Source of the DNA: CAWATZ01 sp963784995
GTDB lineage: Bacteria > Planctomycetota > Planctomycetia > Gemmatales > Gemmataceae
Assembly (NCBI GenBank): GCA_963784995.1
Contig: CAWATZ010000006.1
Span: forward strand, 1,178,001-1,242,000
Reading direction: 5' to 3'
DNA length: 64,000 bases
In this document: positions 26,434 through 36,141 of the stretch, piece after piece
How positions within the stretch are numbered: the first letter of the stretch is position 1
How the letters are laid out: every line of letters starts with the position of its first letter
Program-made: the position numbers and the translations under genes
The notes under the pieces: generated by a model
Databases searched by the model: none
What the model was told of the DNA's origin: nothing
Seen by the model: only the letters and a program-made list of their open reading frames with translations

Positions 26434-26481
26434 GCGGTCTGGCGGAGGACCGCTTACTCCGCTGCGCTGCGTGCGCGGCTC
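26406..26481. repeat. Palindrome, 34-bp arms, between convergent genes (copy 1)
   Basis: The left arm 26406-26439 (starting GAGCCGCGCACGCAGCGCAG) and right arm 26448-26481 are perfect reverse complements with an 8-base loop. The same 34-bp arms occur at 42720-42800. Here the element forms the last 28 bases of the pseudouridine synthase gene and ends 2 bp before the stop codon of the convergent WD40 gene, so it can act as a bidirectional terminator. Confidence 0.93.
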
Positions 26482-26483
26482 AG

Positions 26484-29400
26484 TTATTGGTTTTTCGGTG
26501 TCTTCAGCACCCAGCTGGTGTTCACGTCCTGCCCGGCCGCGAACCGGCTGATGCCGCCGACGCCCACCGCCATACGGGCCCCATCCGGCGACAGTGCCAG
26601 GCTGAAGAAGTTCCCCAGCGGCAGTTCCTCGGCCGTCAGCATCTTGCCGTCCGCCACGTTCCAGACGGCCAGCGCCCCCAGGTTCTTCGGCGCCTTGCCG
26701 GCGGCGATCAGCTGCTTGCCGTCCGGCGTGAAGCGGACGCCGTAGACCCAGCCGGGCATCGCGGTCGGGGTCGTTCTCTTCAGGCCGGGATTGACCAACT
26801 CACGGACGACCATACCGTCCGCCACGTTCCACAGGCGGATGGTCGTGTCGCTGCTGCCCGTGGCCAGTGTCTTGCCGTCGGGGCTGAGGGCCAGCGTGAA
26901 GATGCCGTCGCGATGGCCTTTCTCGAAGTCCTTTTCCTTGAAGCCCTTGAACTCGCGCACCATTGCCCCGGAAGTGGCGTCCCAGAGCTTGGCACTGTGG
27001 TCGAAGCTGCCCGAGAACAGTTGCTTGCCGTCCGCAGTCCAGGCCAGGCAGTAGATGGCGGCCGGCCCAGCGGGCTGCGGATGAACGTGAGCGGTGATCT
27101 CCTTCGCCACTTGCCCCTTGACCAGGTCGAAGAGACGGACCTTGCCATCGGTGCAGCCGGTGGCCAGCAGCTTGCCGTCGGGACTGAAGGCGACCGCATC
27201 GACCCGCCCGGGGTGCTGGAACGTGCGGATCGCCACCTCGCTGGCCGACTTCCACACCCGGGCCGTCTTGTCGGCGCTGACCGACCACAGCAGACTGCTA
27301 TCCGGCGTGAAGATCGCTTCGACGACCGGGCCGTTGTGGCCGAAGGTCTGCTGCGGCCGGCCAAAGTCGGCCGGCACCGGCTGGCCCGCGGTGAAGACGA
27401 CATTCCAGGTCTGAAGCGAGCTGTTTTCCAGACCCGCGGCCAGCACCTGGTTGTTGGGGCTGAACGCCAGGGTGCGGATCACCGCCGGCACCTTGAAGGT
27501 GGAGAGCAGCTTGCCGTCGGCCAGCGTGTAAATGCGGATGGTCTGATCGGCTCCCCCGGCAGCCGCGAGGACGTTGTTCTTGCTGACCGCGACAGCTCGC
27601 ACGCTCCCTTCGGCCCCGGCGAGGTCGCGTTCCTTCTGACCATTGGCGGCATTCCAGACCTTGACGGTCTTGTCGTCGCAGGCGGTCAGCAGCCGGGCAC
27701 CGTCAGCCGTCATGGCCAGGCTGCGCACCGGCGAGCCGACCGACACGCTGCGTGCCAGGGCCATCGTTTCGACGGCGAGGTTCTTGCCGGCGGCGGTGAT
27801 GATGCTGGCATTGCCGGGGTGATAGGCGATGGCCTGGACGGGTCCGGCGTGCGGGAAGAACTGGAGCAGCTGGCCCGAGGCCAGTTCCCAGACCTGAGCC
27901 TGGTTATTGGCCGAGCCAGTGGCCAGGCGGAGCTTGTCGCCGCTGAACGCCAGGCTCGACACGGCGGCCGGACAGTTCAAGTCGTACGTCACCTTACCGT
28001 CCGCGACGCTCCAGACCTTGCCGGTCTTGCCGGCGGCAGCGGCGACCAGGGTGCCGTCCTTGCTCACGCCAAGGGCCGCGATCGGCTCGGCCAGCGGTCC
28101 CAGGGTGCGCAGGATCTTGCTCCCGTTCAGGTCCCACACCTTGACGGTCTTGTCGGCCCCGGCGCTGATCGCCTGAGTGCCGTTGGCGAGCCAGACCGCC
28201 CCGGTCACTCCGCCCGGGTGAGCGTTCAGAATGGCCGTGACGTTGTGATCGATCAAGTGGGCCTTCTTGTCCATCCCGGCCGCCAGGAGGGTGCGGTTGT
28301 CGCCCAGGAAGGACAGCGAGCGGACCGGAGCCGCCGCCTCCGCAAGGGTCTGGGCTTCCTTGCCGCTGACTGCGTCAAAGACGCGGATCAGTGTCGAGGT
28401 CCCTTTGGGAAACGAAGTGGCAAGACGATGCCCATTCGGACTGAGGGCCACCGCGGTCGCCGCGGCCGGCAAGGCGAAGACGATCGGCTTCTCTTCCTTG
28501 GGCGGCGTTGGCACGGTCCAGAGCTTGGCGGTCTTGTCACCAATCGAGGCGATGCGGGCACCATCGGCACTGACGCTCACTCCCGTGACAGGCCCATCGT
28601 GTGCGTTCAGGGCGAGCAGTTGCTTGCCATCGGCATTGTTCCAGAGGATGACCTTGCGATCATCGCTGCCGGAGATGATGCGGTCGCCCTTGGGGCTGAA
28701 GACGGCCTGCCGCACCGGGCCCGCATGGCTGCCGTGCCAGAGCAGGCTGGGCGTCCAGATGCGAGCGGACTTGTCGCTGCTGGCCGAGACAACCCGCTTG
28801 CCGTCGCCGAAGAAGGCCACGGCCGAGACAGGACCACCGTGGAGGAAGAACTCGCGGAGCTTCCCGTCGAGGTCGTAGAGGCGGACACGATTGTCCGCCC
28901 CCGCCACGGCCAGGCGCGTCCCATCCGGGCTGAGAGCGACGCCGCGAACCTCCGCGGGTGTGTGAATGGTCGCCGCCGTCTTGCCGTCGGCCAGGGTCCA
29001 GATCTTGACGCTCTTGTCCGCGCCGCCGCTGATCACACGGGCCCCATCCTTGCTCAGGCTCAACGCCGTCACGGCGGCGCGGTGGTCCAGCTTGGCCTTG
29101 CTCATTCCAGAGGCCAGGTCCCAGACCTGGATGGTCTTGTCGGCGCTGGCGGTGATTAGCTGGTCGCCCTTTACCGAGAAGAGCACCGCAGAGACCGGTC
29201 CAGTGTGCCCGAGGAACACCTTCACTTCCTTGCCCTTGGCGACGTCGAACAGGCGAACGGAGTTGTCGGCCAGGCCGACAGCCAGTTGCTTGCCATCGCG
29301 GCTGAAGGCGGTCCCCTGGGCGTTGGCGGGGAGATTGGCGAACTTCTTGACCTCCTTGCCGTCGGCGACGTTCCAGATGGTCACGGACTTGTCGGCAGCG

Positions 29401-31102
29401 CTGGCGGCGGCATTCGCGGCCGTGTCGCTGAAGGCCACGGTCAGCACGCCGGCCGGCAGGGTCGCCAGGATGCGGGGCTGGCCATTGGTGAGGTTCCAGA
29501 TGCGCACCTGCTTGTCGTTGGCACCGGTCAGCAGGCTGTTGCCGCCGGGGCTGAGGACGGCGCTGGTGACGGCGTCGCCGTGGGCCAGGATGCGCGGGGC
29601 AGTGGCGGCTGCGGGCGCCTGCCACAGCTTGATGCTGCCATCCAGCGACGCGGACAGCAACTGCTGGCTGCCGGGATGGAAGGACAGGCTGACCACCGGC
29701 CCGGCGTGAGCGCCAATCAGGTCGGTCTGCTGGCCGTTCGTCTGGTTCCAGAAGCGGATCACCTCGTCATCGCCAGCCGAGGCGAGCAGCTTGCCGTCGG
29801 GGCTGAGTGCGACCGCGTTGACAGCGGCGGTGTGGCCAGCGAATTTCCGCTCCGGCTGTGCAGGAGCGGCCAGGTTCCAGCTCAGCACCTGCTTGTCCGC
29901 CCCGGCGGTGAAGATACGCTTGCCGTCCGGTGTCGCCGTCGCCGCGTGGATACTGTCGGGATGGGTTACTGTGCGGGTCGGGACGGGTGGCATGGCCCAG
30001 ACTTTGAGCAGGCCGTCGGCTCCACCGGTCAGGAGCTGCGTCGAGGTCGGATTGAACGAAACCGCGGGGACCGCTCCGCCGTGGGCAATGGTCTGGCCAA
30101 GCAACTTGGCGTCCGCGGCATTGAACAGGGCGAGGCGGTGATCGGCAGTGCCGGCCGCCAGCAGGGTCCCGTTGGGCGAGAGCGCGACCGAGGCGACGGG
30201 GCCGGTCAGTCCCTGGCCGGTTCGCAGCGGTTGGCCATTGGCCAGGTTGGTGAAGCGGACCGTCTTGTCGGCACTGCCGGAGATGACCGTATTGCCGTCG
30301 GCCGAGAGTGTGACAGCGGTGATGCTCTCGCCGTGGCCAGCGGCGAGGGCCCGGGAGGCGACTGGCGGAACGGTCCAGGTTTTCAGGAAGCCATCGTCGC
30401 CGACGCTGTGGGCCTGGTTGCCGGCCGGGTTGACGACCACTCCGGTGGGCGTCCCGCTGTGAGCGCCGACGACCGCGACCGCCTGGCCGTTGGTCACGTT
30501 CCAGAAGCGCAGCGTTTTGTCGGCCCCGGTCGAGACCAGCAGCTGGCCATTGGGGCTGAAGGCCACGCTGCTGACCGCTCCGGCGTGGCCGGCGAGGTTG
30601 AACAGCTCCTTGCCGTCGGTGGTGCTGAACAGCTTGAGCGTTCCATCCCTGGCCCCGATTGCGGTCTTGGTTCCATCCGCGCTGACGGCGACGGCCTCGG
30701 CAGCGTCCTTGAAGGCCAGCTCCCGGAGATGCGTGCTGCTGGGGAAGTCCCAGACGCGAGCGGTGTTGTCGGCGCTGCCGGAGGCGATTTGCGTGCCATC
30801 GGGGCTGACGGCCACGCTCAGCACCAGGTCCCGATGCCCGGTCGGCCCTGCGTAGGTCTTGAGTTCCTTGCCCGTGGCCGCGTCCCAGACCTTGATGCTC
30901 TTGTCAAAGCTGCCGGTGACCACCGCCTTGCCATCGGCGCGAAGGCCACGCTGTAGACGGACTCGGTGTGCCCGCGGAGAGGAGCGATCGCCCCGGCCGG
31001 CTGATCCTGGGCGGGGAGCCAGGGAAACGCGAGGCAAGCGACCAGGAACAGGGGCAGCAGCCAGCGGAGGCGAGCAGGCAGGAATGGCAAACGAACAGGC
31101 AT
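26484..31102 (-). CDS. Giant exported WD40 protein, about 1540 aa (one frameshift)
   Basis: The signal peptide is MPVRLPFLPARLRWLLPLFL..CLAFPWLPA. The frame breaks near 30940 after SVYSVAFAP; adding one base (CCN then GAT) joins it to DGKAVVTGSFDKSIKVWDA. The rest is a continuous run of WD40 blades, recognisable by endings such as IKVWD, ARVWD, LRFWN, IKLWQ, VRIWN, IQVWD, VRLFD and IRLWN. I count roughly 33, enough for four or five propellers. The repeats diverge from one another at DNA level, so the array is old. No enzymatic domain or membrane anchor is present after the signal. The ATG at 31102 is preceded by GGAGGTTCACTCCC. The family role is protein-protein scaffolding; the partner is unknown. 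Confidence 0.87.
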
Positions 31103-31471
31103 GGGAGTGAACCTCCGGTGCAGGTAGGTGGCGTGCAAGGGGGCGGTGGTAGTTTGGCAAGGACGAGGCCGGATGTCAACCGGATGGCGAAATTGCTGGC
31201 CTTGGCCAGGGCCGAACACCTGCTAAGCGCTTGTTAGTCTGCCTGCCTTGCCTGCCAACTCGATTGAGCGTGGCGGAGAGGCCAGAACGAGCCCCAGGTT
31301 GACGGACGAGTGCCACAGGACGTCATTTTGCTGCCTGCCCGCCACCTGCCAGGGTATTCGGGACCTGGTTGCCTGGCTCCTTCCGGCAGCTCCTGCCATT
31401 CCCGCCGCTACTGGCCACATTTCCTCATGGCCTTCCCACGCGGAGGGAAGTGAAAACCTCCTGCTCGCCTA
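31103..31471. other. Intergenic region, 369 bp
   Basis: No gene, palindrome or RNA gene is visible. It lies between two reverse-strand genes and should hold the promoter of the WD40 gene (start 31102) and the end of the LRR operon. Neither can be marked by eye. Confidence 0.4.
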
Positions 31472-32536
31472 TCAAGTGGCGAGAAAAGCCGGCGCCCAGC
31501 GCAACCGCTCGCCGAACCCTTGTTCCAGGATCTTGCGAACCTCTGTTCGTTCTCTGCCCAGGCCATCAAACTCGCAGGCAACAAGCCGGTTCAACCCTCG
31601 CAGATAAGGCGAGTCCGCCAGAGCGCGGGCGCCATCGACAGTCAGGCGATTGTACGCGACGTTCAGCCAGCGCAGTCGATCGGCTTCCGGTGCCTTGGCC
31701 AGCCAGCAGGCGCCCTCGTCGCCGATCGTTGGCCGGCATTGAAAGGGCAGCGCTGGCCAGGCGTCTTCCGCGGGGTAACGGGAAACAGACAAATCATCTC
31801 CGGTGAGATCAAGCCGTCGGAGCGCCGGGAAGCCGCGGAGAATGGCTTGCAATCCACCAACGCCGATGGTCGAGGCGGAGAGATTCAGTCGCTCCAATCG
31901 CCGCAGAGGAGGCGAGGAAGCAAGCGCCGTCGCGGCCTCGGTGTTGATGGAGGGGTTGTTGGCCAGGTCCAGCCCCGTCAGACAGCCCAGGTCCGTCCTG
32001 CACGCCAGGAGGCGCATGCAAGCGCGGTCGAGAAACCCCGTTGCTCCGGTCCCCCAGCGCTCCCAGCGTCCTCGCAGGGCCAGCCAGCGCAACCGTGGCG
32101 ACACGCCTCCCGAGAGCAATTCCTCCAGCCAGGTGACGTTGCCCTGCAAGCAGACTTCCAGTCCGCAAAGGGTCGGGCAGCGTTCAAACAGCTCCCAGTT
32201 CAAGGGGCCGCCATTCAGGACGACGGTGAGGGATGTTGGAAATCCGCGTTGAAACGCGACCCGAACACGCAGGGGCAAGAGCGCTCGCCACTGCCGGCCG
32301 TAAGTCTGGAGCAGGACTTGCTCTCGCGGGGACTCCGGCTCGGGATCGCCGAACGCGCCGGCCTGCCGGGCGCAGGCGACTTGCAGCCGGATAAACTCGG
32401 CCCGATCCGGCGCGTCGTGTTCATCGAGCCAGTCCGCCAGGACCAGGCGCGTTGTGTCGTCCTCCGGATGCTCGCGGATGGCGGCCAGGAATCCCTGGCC
32501 TTCCGGGCAATCGAGAACGTGGGGCTTGTCGGGCAC
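31472..32536 (-). CDS. TIGR02996-domain leucine-rich-repeat protein
   Basis: The protein has 354 residues. The N-terminal repeat-companion domain reads LDCPEGQGFLAAIREHPEDD, TRLVLADWLDEHDAPDRAEF and IRLQ (TIGR02996, common in Gemmata relatives). It is followed by leucine-rich repeats of the ribonuclease-inhibitor style (LRWLALRGRWERWG, LTGLDLANNPSINTEAATAL, LERLNLSASTIGVGGLQAIL, LRWLNVAYNRLTVDGARALA). No signal peptide is present. The GTG at 32536 is the start that keeps the repeat-companion domain whole. The gene begins 43 bp downstream of a longer relative on the same strand, and its C-terminal motif (ILEQGFGERLRWAP) matches that of the neighbour (ILQTRFGSRLRWGP), showing an old duplication. 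A cytoplasmic protein-interaction role is likely. Confidence 0.85.
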   Translation of the reverse strand: MPDKPHVLDCPEGQGFLAAIREHPEDDTTRLVLADWLDEHDAPDRAEFIRLQVACARQAGAFGDPEPESPREQVLLQTYGRQWRALLPLRVRVAFQRGFPTSLTVVLNGGPLNWELFERCPTLCGLEVCLQGNVTWLEELLSGGVSPRLRWLALRGRWERWGTGATGFLDRACMRLLACRTDLGCLTGLDLANNPSINTEAATALASSPPLRRLERLNLSASTIGVGGLQAILRGFPALRRLDLTGDDLSVSRYPAEDAWPALPFQCRPTIGDEGACWLAKAPEADRLRWLNVAYNRLTVDGARALADSPYLRGLNRLVACEFDGLGRERTEVRKILEQGFGERLRWAPAFLAT

Positions 32537-32579
32537 CTGGGTGCGACTCCAGAATCAAGGGCCTGCAATCATCTCGCGA

Positions 32580-34385
32580 TCAGAAAGGGATCGTCCCATC
32601 ATCCTGAGGCCAATCCACCGCCGCAGGTTCGGCCGCAGTGGGTGGCGCCTGGGGCTGGTTGGCCCAGGAAGGCGGACCCCAGCGCAATCGGCTGCCAAAT
32701 CGAGTCTGGAGGATTGCCCGCACTCTCCATGCTTCATCATTTCCTTCCTCTGCCACCAGAAGAGAAAGCTGATTGAGATGGGGAGAGTCGGCCAGTTGCC
32801 TGGCTGTCAGGGCATCGATCTGATTGTAGCTGACATTCAGATACGTGAGCCGGGCCGCGGCGGGGTTCCTGGCCAACCAAATGATTCCCGATGGTTCGAC
32901 GTTCGCGATGGATTCCCAGCCCTCCTCATCCTGAGGCCGCCAGCCTCGTTCCCCGCTGATGTCCAGTTCACGCAATTGCGGCAGATGAGGAGAAAGGAGC
33001 AAAGCCTGCAGGCCCCTTGTCTCGATCTGGTTCGTCGGCAAGCTCAGGTGAACCAAGCGGCTCAAGTGAGGCGAGCGAGCCAGGGCCTCGGCCGCTTCCG
33101 CCGTCACCAGATTGCCATGCACTTCGAGCGATGACAAGGAAGCCAGATGCGGACAGCGAGCCAGGCAATCAGCGAATGCCTGGGTATTGCGAGCGTTCCT
33201 CCCAGTCCAAAAATCGATCTCGCCAAGGCGTGGATCTTCCAGGATCAGCGCTCGGAGCCTACCCAGTTCAGGACAGAGCAGGAGATGCTGGAGCCTGGCG
33301 ACCTCATCCGTCTGGAGCCCGGTGAGCCCCAGGTACAGCCGGTGGATGGTTGGCACCTGGTTCAGGAGTTCCGGAATTTGCTCCCAGCCATCCAGGGTGA
33401 ACTGGAGTGTGGCAGGGAAGCCGTGACGGAACTCCACGTCACAAAGCTCAAGCCCCGGGCACCATCTGGGACCATGCACCCAGAGAAGTTCCTCTTCTCG
33501 TCCTGATGGCGGACCTTGAAGCGGGACCACGAACTCGGGCCTTTCCCGTTCGCACTGCAGCCGGATGAACTCGGCCCGGAGCGGGTCGTCCTGTTCGTCA
33601 AGCCAGTCCGCGAGAACGAGGTAGCTGGTCCGATCGTCCGGGTTCTCCTGGATGGACGCCAGGAAACCACGGCCTTCGGGACAGTCCAGGGCTTCTCCCT
33701 TCTCGTCGAGGAGGTACTCGATCAAGTGGACGAATTGCTCCAGGGTCCAGAGAAGTGATCCTCTCGGCTGGGCTCCTCCCAGGCGATCCTGGAGAGCTGC
33801 ACTTTCCCGACGGCAGACAGCAAGGATGGCGAGCAGTTCCTGCCAGTGCCGGCGAGAAAGCTGCTGAATTACAGATTCCGGCGGGGAAACCTGGGTGGGG
33901 TGAAATTCGTGGGTCAGCGGCAGAAAGTCTTCCCAGGTGACAGGCCGTGTCCCGACGTGCGCCAGCGGGACGTGACGCCGCAACGTTGCAGGCAATTGAG
34001 GCTCGCTGCCTGGATCGTTGATCCAGCGGTAGGCCACTCCGGCCCGGGCCATGAAGTCGGGGAGTTCCCAGTGCCGGTTATGCGTGGACAGTCCCCGAAG
34101 CAGCAGGAGCCCATCTCGCAGACCGGTCCAGCCGTGCTTCCAGACCAGGGCCTCGGTCAGATAAGCCGCGAGAATCGGGTCCTTGCTCCGCGTCCGGAGC
34201 AGCTCCGTGGTGTACGCAATAACTCCTTCCCAGTCCGGTGAAAGCGTGTCCTCGCCACGGCGCAGCCGGGTCAGGTTCTGGATCTCCTCGTCCGAGATCC
34301 CCTCGCCGAGCGGGAATGGGGCTAATGGCCGGAGCAAGCTCTCCAGATCGATCACGGGAGCCGGGTTCGTAAAAGTGGTCCCCAT
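32580..34385 (-). CDS. ImpA_N-like / TIGR02996 / LRR fusion protein
   Basis: The protein has 601 residues. Residues ~10-230 resemble the ImpA N-terminal domain of TssA-type proteins: start PVIDLESLLRPLAPFPLGEG, then DWEGVIAYTTELLRTRSKDP, ILAAYLTEALVWKHGWTGLR, DGLLLLRGLSTHNRHWELPD. Residues ~245-290 are the repeat-companion domain (LDCPEGRGFLASIQENPDDR, LVLADWLDEQDDPLRAEFIR), followed by ribonuclease-inhibitor-type leucine-rich repeats. No other type VI secretion gene is in the window. Its ATG shares one base with the TAA of the upstream cysteine desulfurase (TAATG), so they are translationally coupled. The ImpA assignment rests on pattern recognition of the conserved W..V...LL..SKD..L..YL.EAL....G..GL.DGL core and needs a profile search. 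Confidence 0.72.
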   Translation of the reverse strand: MGTTFTNPAPVIDLESLLRPLAPFPLGEGISDEEIQNLTRLRRGEDTLSPDWEGVIAYTTELLRTRSKDPILAAYLTEALVWKHGWTGLRDGLLLLRGLSTHNRHWELPDFMARAGVAYRWINDPGSEPQLPATLRRHVPLAHVGTRPVTWEDFLPLTHEFHPTQVSPPESVIQQLSRRHWQELLAILAVCRRESAALQDRLGGAQPRGSLLWTLEQFVHLIEYLLDEKGEALDCPEGRGFLASIQENPDDRTSYLVLADWLDEQDDPLRAEFIRLQCERERPEFVVPLQGPPSGREEELLWVHGPRWCPGLELCDVEFRHGFPATLQFTLDGWEQIPELLNQVPTIHRLYLGLTGLQTDEVARLQHLLLCPELGRLRALILEDPRLGEIDFWTGRNARNTQAFADCLARCPHLASLSSLEVHGNLVTAEAAEALARSPHLSRLVHLSLPTNQIETRGLQALLLSPHLPQLRELDISGERGWRPQDEEGWESIANVEPSGIIWLARNPAAARLTYLNVSYNQIDALTARQLADSPHLNQLSLLVAEEGNDEAWRVRAILQTRFGSRLRWGPPSWANQPQAPPTAAEPAAVDWPQDDGTIPF

Positions 34386-35548
34386 TAAAGGGCAATCTCC
34401 GCGAGGGCCGTCGCCAGCAGGTCGATTTCGTCAGTCGTGCTGAACGGCCCGGGACTGACGCGCACGGTGCCGTCCGGAAACGTCCCCAGCGCCGGTGTAC
34501 GATACAGGGCGCAGTGCAACCCCGGACGGACGGCGAGATTGAACGCCTGGTCCAGGATGCCGCCAATCTCTGCAGCCGGGAGACTCTCGCTGCGGAGGCT
34601 CAGAGTCGCCACCCGGCGGCGGCGGTCGCGGTGGCCGAACGTCTGGTACGCGGGCATCTCGTCCAGCTTGCGCCACAAGCGCTCGATCAGGTCCATTTCG
34701 TGTTCGTGAATCTTGTGCATTCCCTGCTCCTGGACGAAGCGAATGCCGGCCACCAATCCCGCCACGCCCAGCACATTCGGCGTCCCTCCTTCCAGGGAGT
34801 ACGGCAAGTCACACGGCTGCGTTTCGGTACTGCTGTCGCCGCCGGTGCCGCCCTCGCGCCACGGCTGGATGCGGGCCCGGGGGCCGGCGTAGAGGACGCC
34901 GGTGCCGGTCGGACCCAGCAGCGATTTGTGGCCGGGGAAGGCCAGCAGGTCCACGTACGCGCTCTGAATGTCGATGGGCACGACACCGGCGGTCTGGGCG
35001 GCATCGACCAGGAACAGCAGGTCATGCTCGCGGGCGATCCGGCCGACCTCGGCGATCGGCTGGATGGTGCCCAGCACGTTGCTGGCGTGGGTCAGGGCGA
35101 TCAGCTGCGTTTCGCGGGTGATGGCCTTGCGGATGGCGTCGGGGTCGATGGTGCCGCCGCCGTCGCTGGGGATGCGCGTCAGGCTGATCCGGCCGGCCAG
35201 CTCCATCGCCCGCAACGGCCGGCTGACGCTGTTGTGTTCCAGGTCGGTGGTGATGACGTGATCGCCCTCGGTCAGCACGCCCTTGAAGGCCATGTTCAGG
35301 GCATCGGTGCAGTTGAGCGTGAAGACAAAGCGCTCGGGCTCCTTGCCGTGAAAGAGCTGGTTGAGCAGGTGCCGGGCGTCGTCGAGGATGCGCTCGCTGG
35401 CCAGGGCCATGCGGTGGCCGGCGCGTCCGGGGTTGGCCAGGCTGGTGCGGGCAAAGGCGTCCAGGGCCTGGTAGACCGCCTCCGGCTTGGGAAAGCTGGT
35501 GGCGGCGTTGTCGAGGTAAATCTCTTTGGTGTCAACACCTTGCGGCAT
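34385..35548 (-). CDS. Cysteine desulfurase family protein (class V aminotransferase)
   Basis: The protein has 387 residues of the SufS/TIGR01977 type. Visible motifs are IYLDNAATSFPKPEAVYQAL, TLNCTDALNMAFKGVLTEGD, TDLEHNSVSRPL, THASNVLGTIQPI, VDAAQTAGVVPIDI, the PLP lysine in FPGHKSLLGPTGTGVLYAG, the EGGTPNVLGVAGL segment and the active-site Cys in VRPGLHCALYRTP. Cysteine desulfurases remove sulfur from cysteine as a persulfide for Fe-S, thiouridine or molybdenum-cofactor synthesis. No Suf or Isc scaffold is adjacent, so its pathway is open. The ATG at 35548 has GAGGAC upstream. It is the first gene of a tight three-gene operon. Confidence 0.9.
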   Translation of the reverse strand: MPQGVDTKEIYLDNAATSFPKPEAVYQALDAFARTSLANPGRAGHRMALASERILDDARHLLNQLFHGKEPERFVFTLNCTDALNMAFKGVLTEGDHVITTDLEHNSVSRPLRAMELAGRISLTRIPSDGGGTIDPDAIRKAITRETQLIALTHASNVLGTIQPIAEVGRIAREHDLLFLVDAAQTAGVVPIDIQSAYVDLLAFPGHKSLLGPTGTGVLYAGPRARIQPWREGGTGGDSSTETQPCDLPYSLEGGTPNVLGVAGLVAGIRFVQEQGMHKIHEHEMDLIERLWRKLDEMPAYQTFGHRDRRRRVATLSLRSESLPAAEIGGILDQAFNLAVRPGLHCALYRTPALGTFPDGTVRVSPGPFSTTDEIDLLATALAEIAL

Positions 35549-35577
35549 CACTGCGTCCTCTGTGCTTCAGCGCTCAA

Positions 35578-35639
35578 CACAAGCCCGAAGCGCCAGCGCC
35601 GGGATCAGTGGAACCCGGCGCTGGCGCTTCGGGCTTGTG
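35578..35639. repeat. Palindrome with 26-bp perfect arms
   Basis: The left arm 35578-35603 (starting CACAAGCCCGAAGCGCCAGC) and right arm 35614-35639 are perfect reverse complements with a 10-base loop. It lies 29 bp upstream of the cysteine desulfurase start, so it is not that gene's terminator and would be in or near its 5' leader. A related half-sequence occurs in the glycosyltransferase at about 37068. Confidence 0.9.
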
Positions 35640-36141
35640 GGTTGTGGGTGCTTGGGCCCGTCAGGGTTACTATAAGGGCCGGGCGTCTTCTCCGACAAGG
35701 CGGTGGAGTGAGGTGGCGGATAGTGAGCGGGCGGATGCGGGGTCGGAAAAACGCGGCAGCCCGCCGGGTCAGAACTCTTTCGGCCCGGCGGGCTGTTGCA
35801 TCAGAATCTTACGGGAACCTGTTGAACCCTGCGGATCGGTAGGTGCTTCACAAGCGGTTCAGGGTGCTGCAGCCCAGGAGAGCGGGCTGGCTATCCCCGA
35901 TCGTATTACCCGAAATCCACTCAGCGCAAAGGCTCCCCAAACTGAGTCGGTGGAGTGTCGATTGCTGCGCCTCCTTCGGTTGTTGCCGTCCTCAACCGAC
36001 CCGGAAGGGTCGGATAGCCACTTCACATAGCGCTAACTTTACCCCCGCCGAGTGGGGGATGTCAAGCAAATACTGGAAACCTTTTCGAGATTTTTCACGT
36101 GGCAAACCCGCCGGCTCGGCAGGAGCCTCGCCCGCCCGGGT
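35640..36141. other. Intergenic region, 502 bp
   Basis: I see no supported gene. Open frames here are Arg-rich and begin inside the palindrome, and none has a ribosome binding site or recognisable product. It lies between two reverse-strand genes and should carry the promoter of the cysteine desulfurase operon. Confidence 0.4.

Noticed and set aside
26199..30956. Long forward-strand open frames opposite the WD40 gene
   Set aside because: These are antisense shadows of the WD40 repeats; their translation shows no family and repeats only because the WD40 gene repeats.
32580..34385. A type VI secretion cluster
   Set aside because: Only one ImpA_N-like domain is present; no sheath, tube, ATPase or membrane-complex genes are in the window.
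35608..36030. 140-codon forward frame in the intergenic gap
   Set aside because: It begins in a palindrome arm, has no ribosome binding site and no recognisable product.
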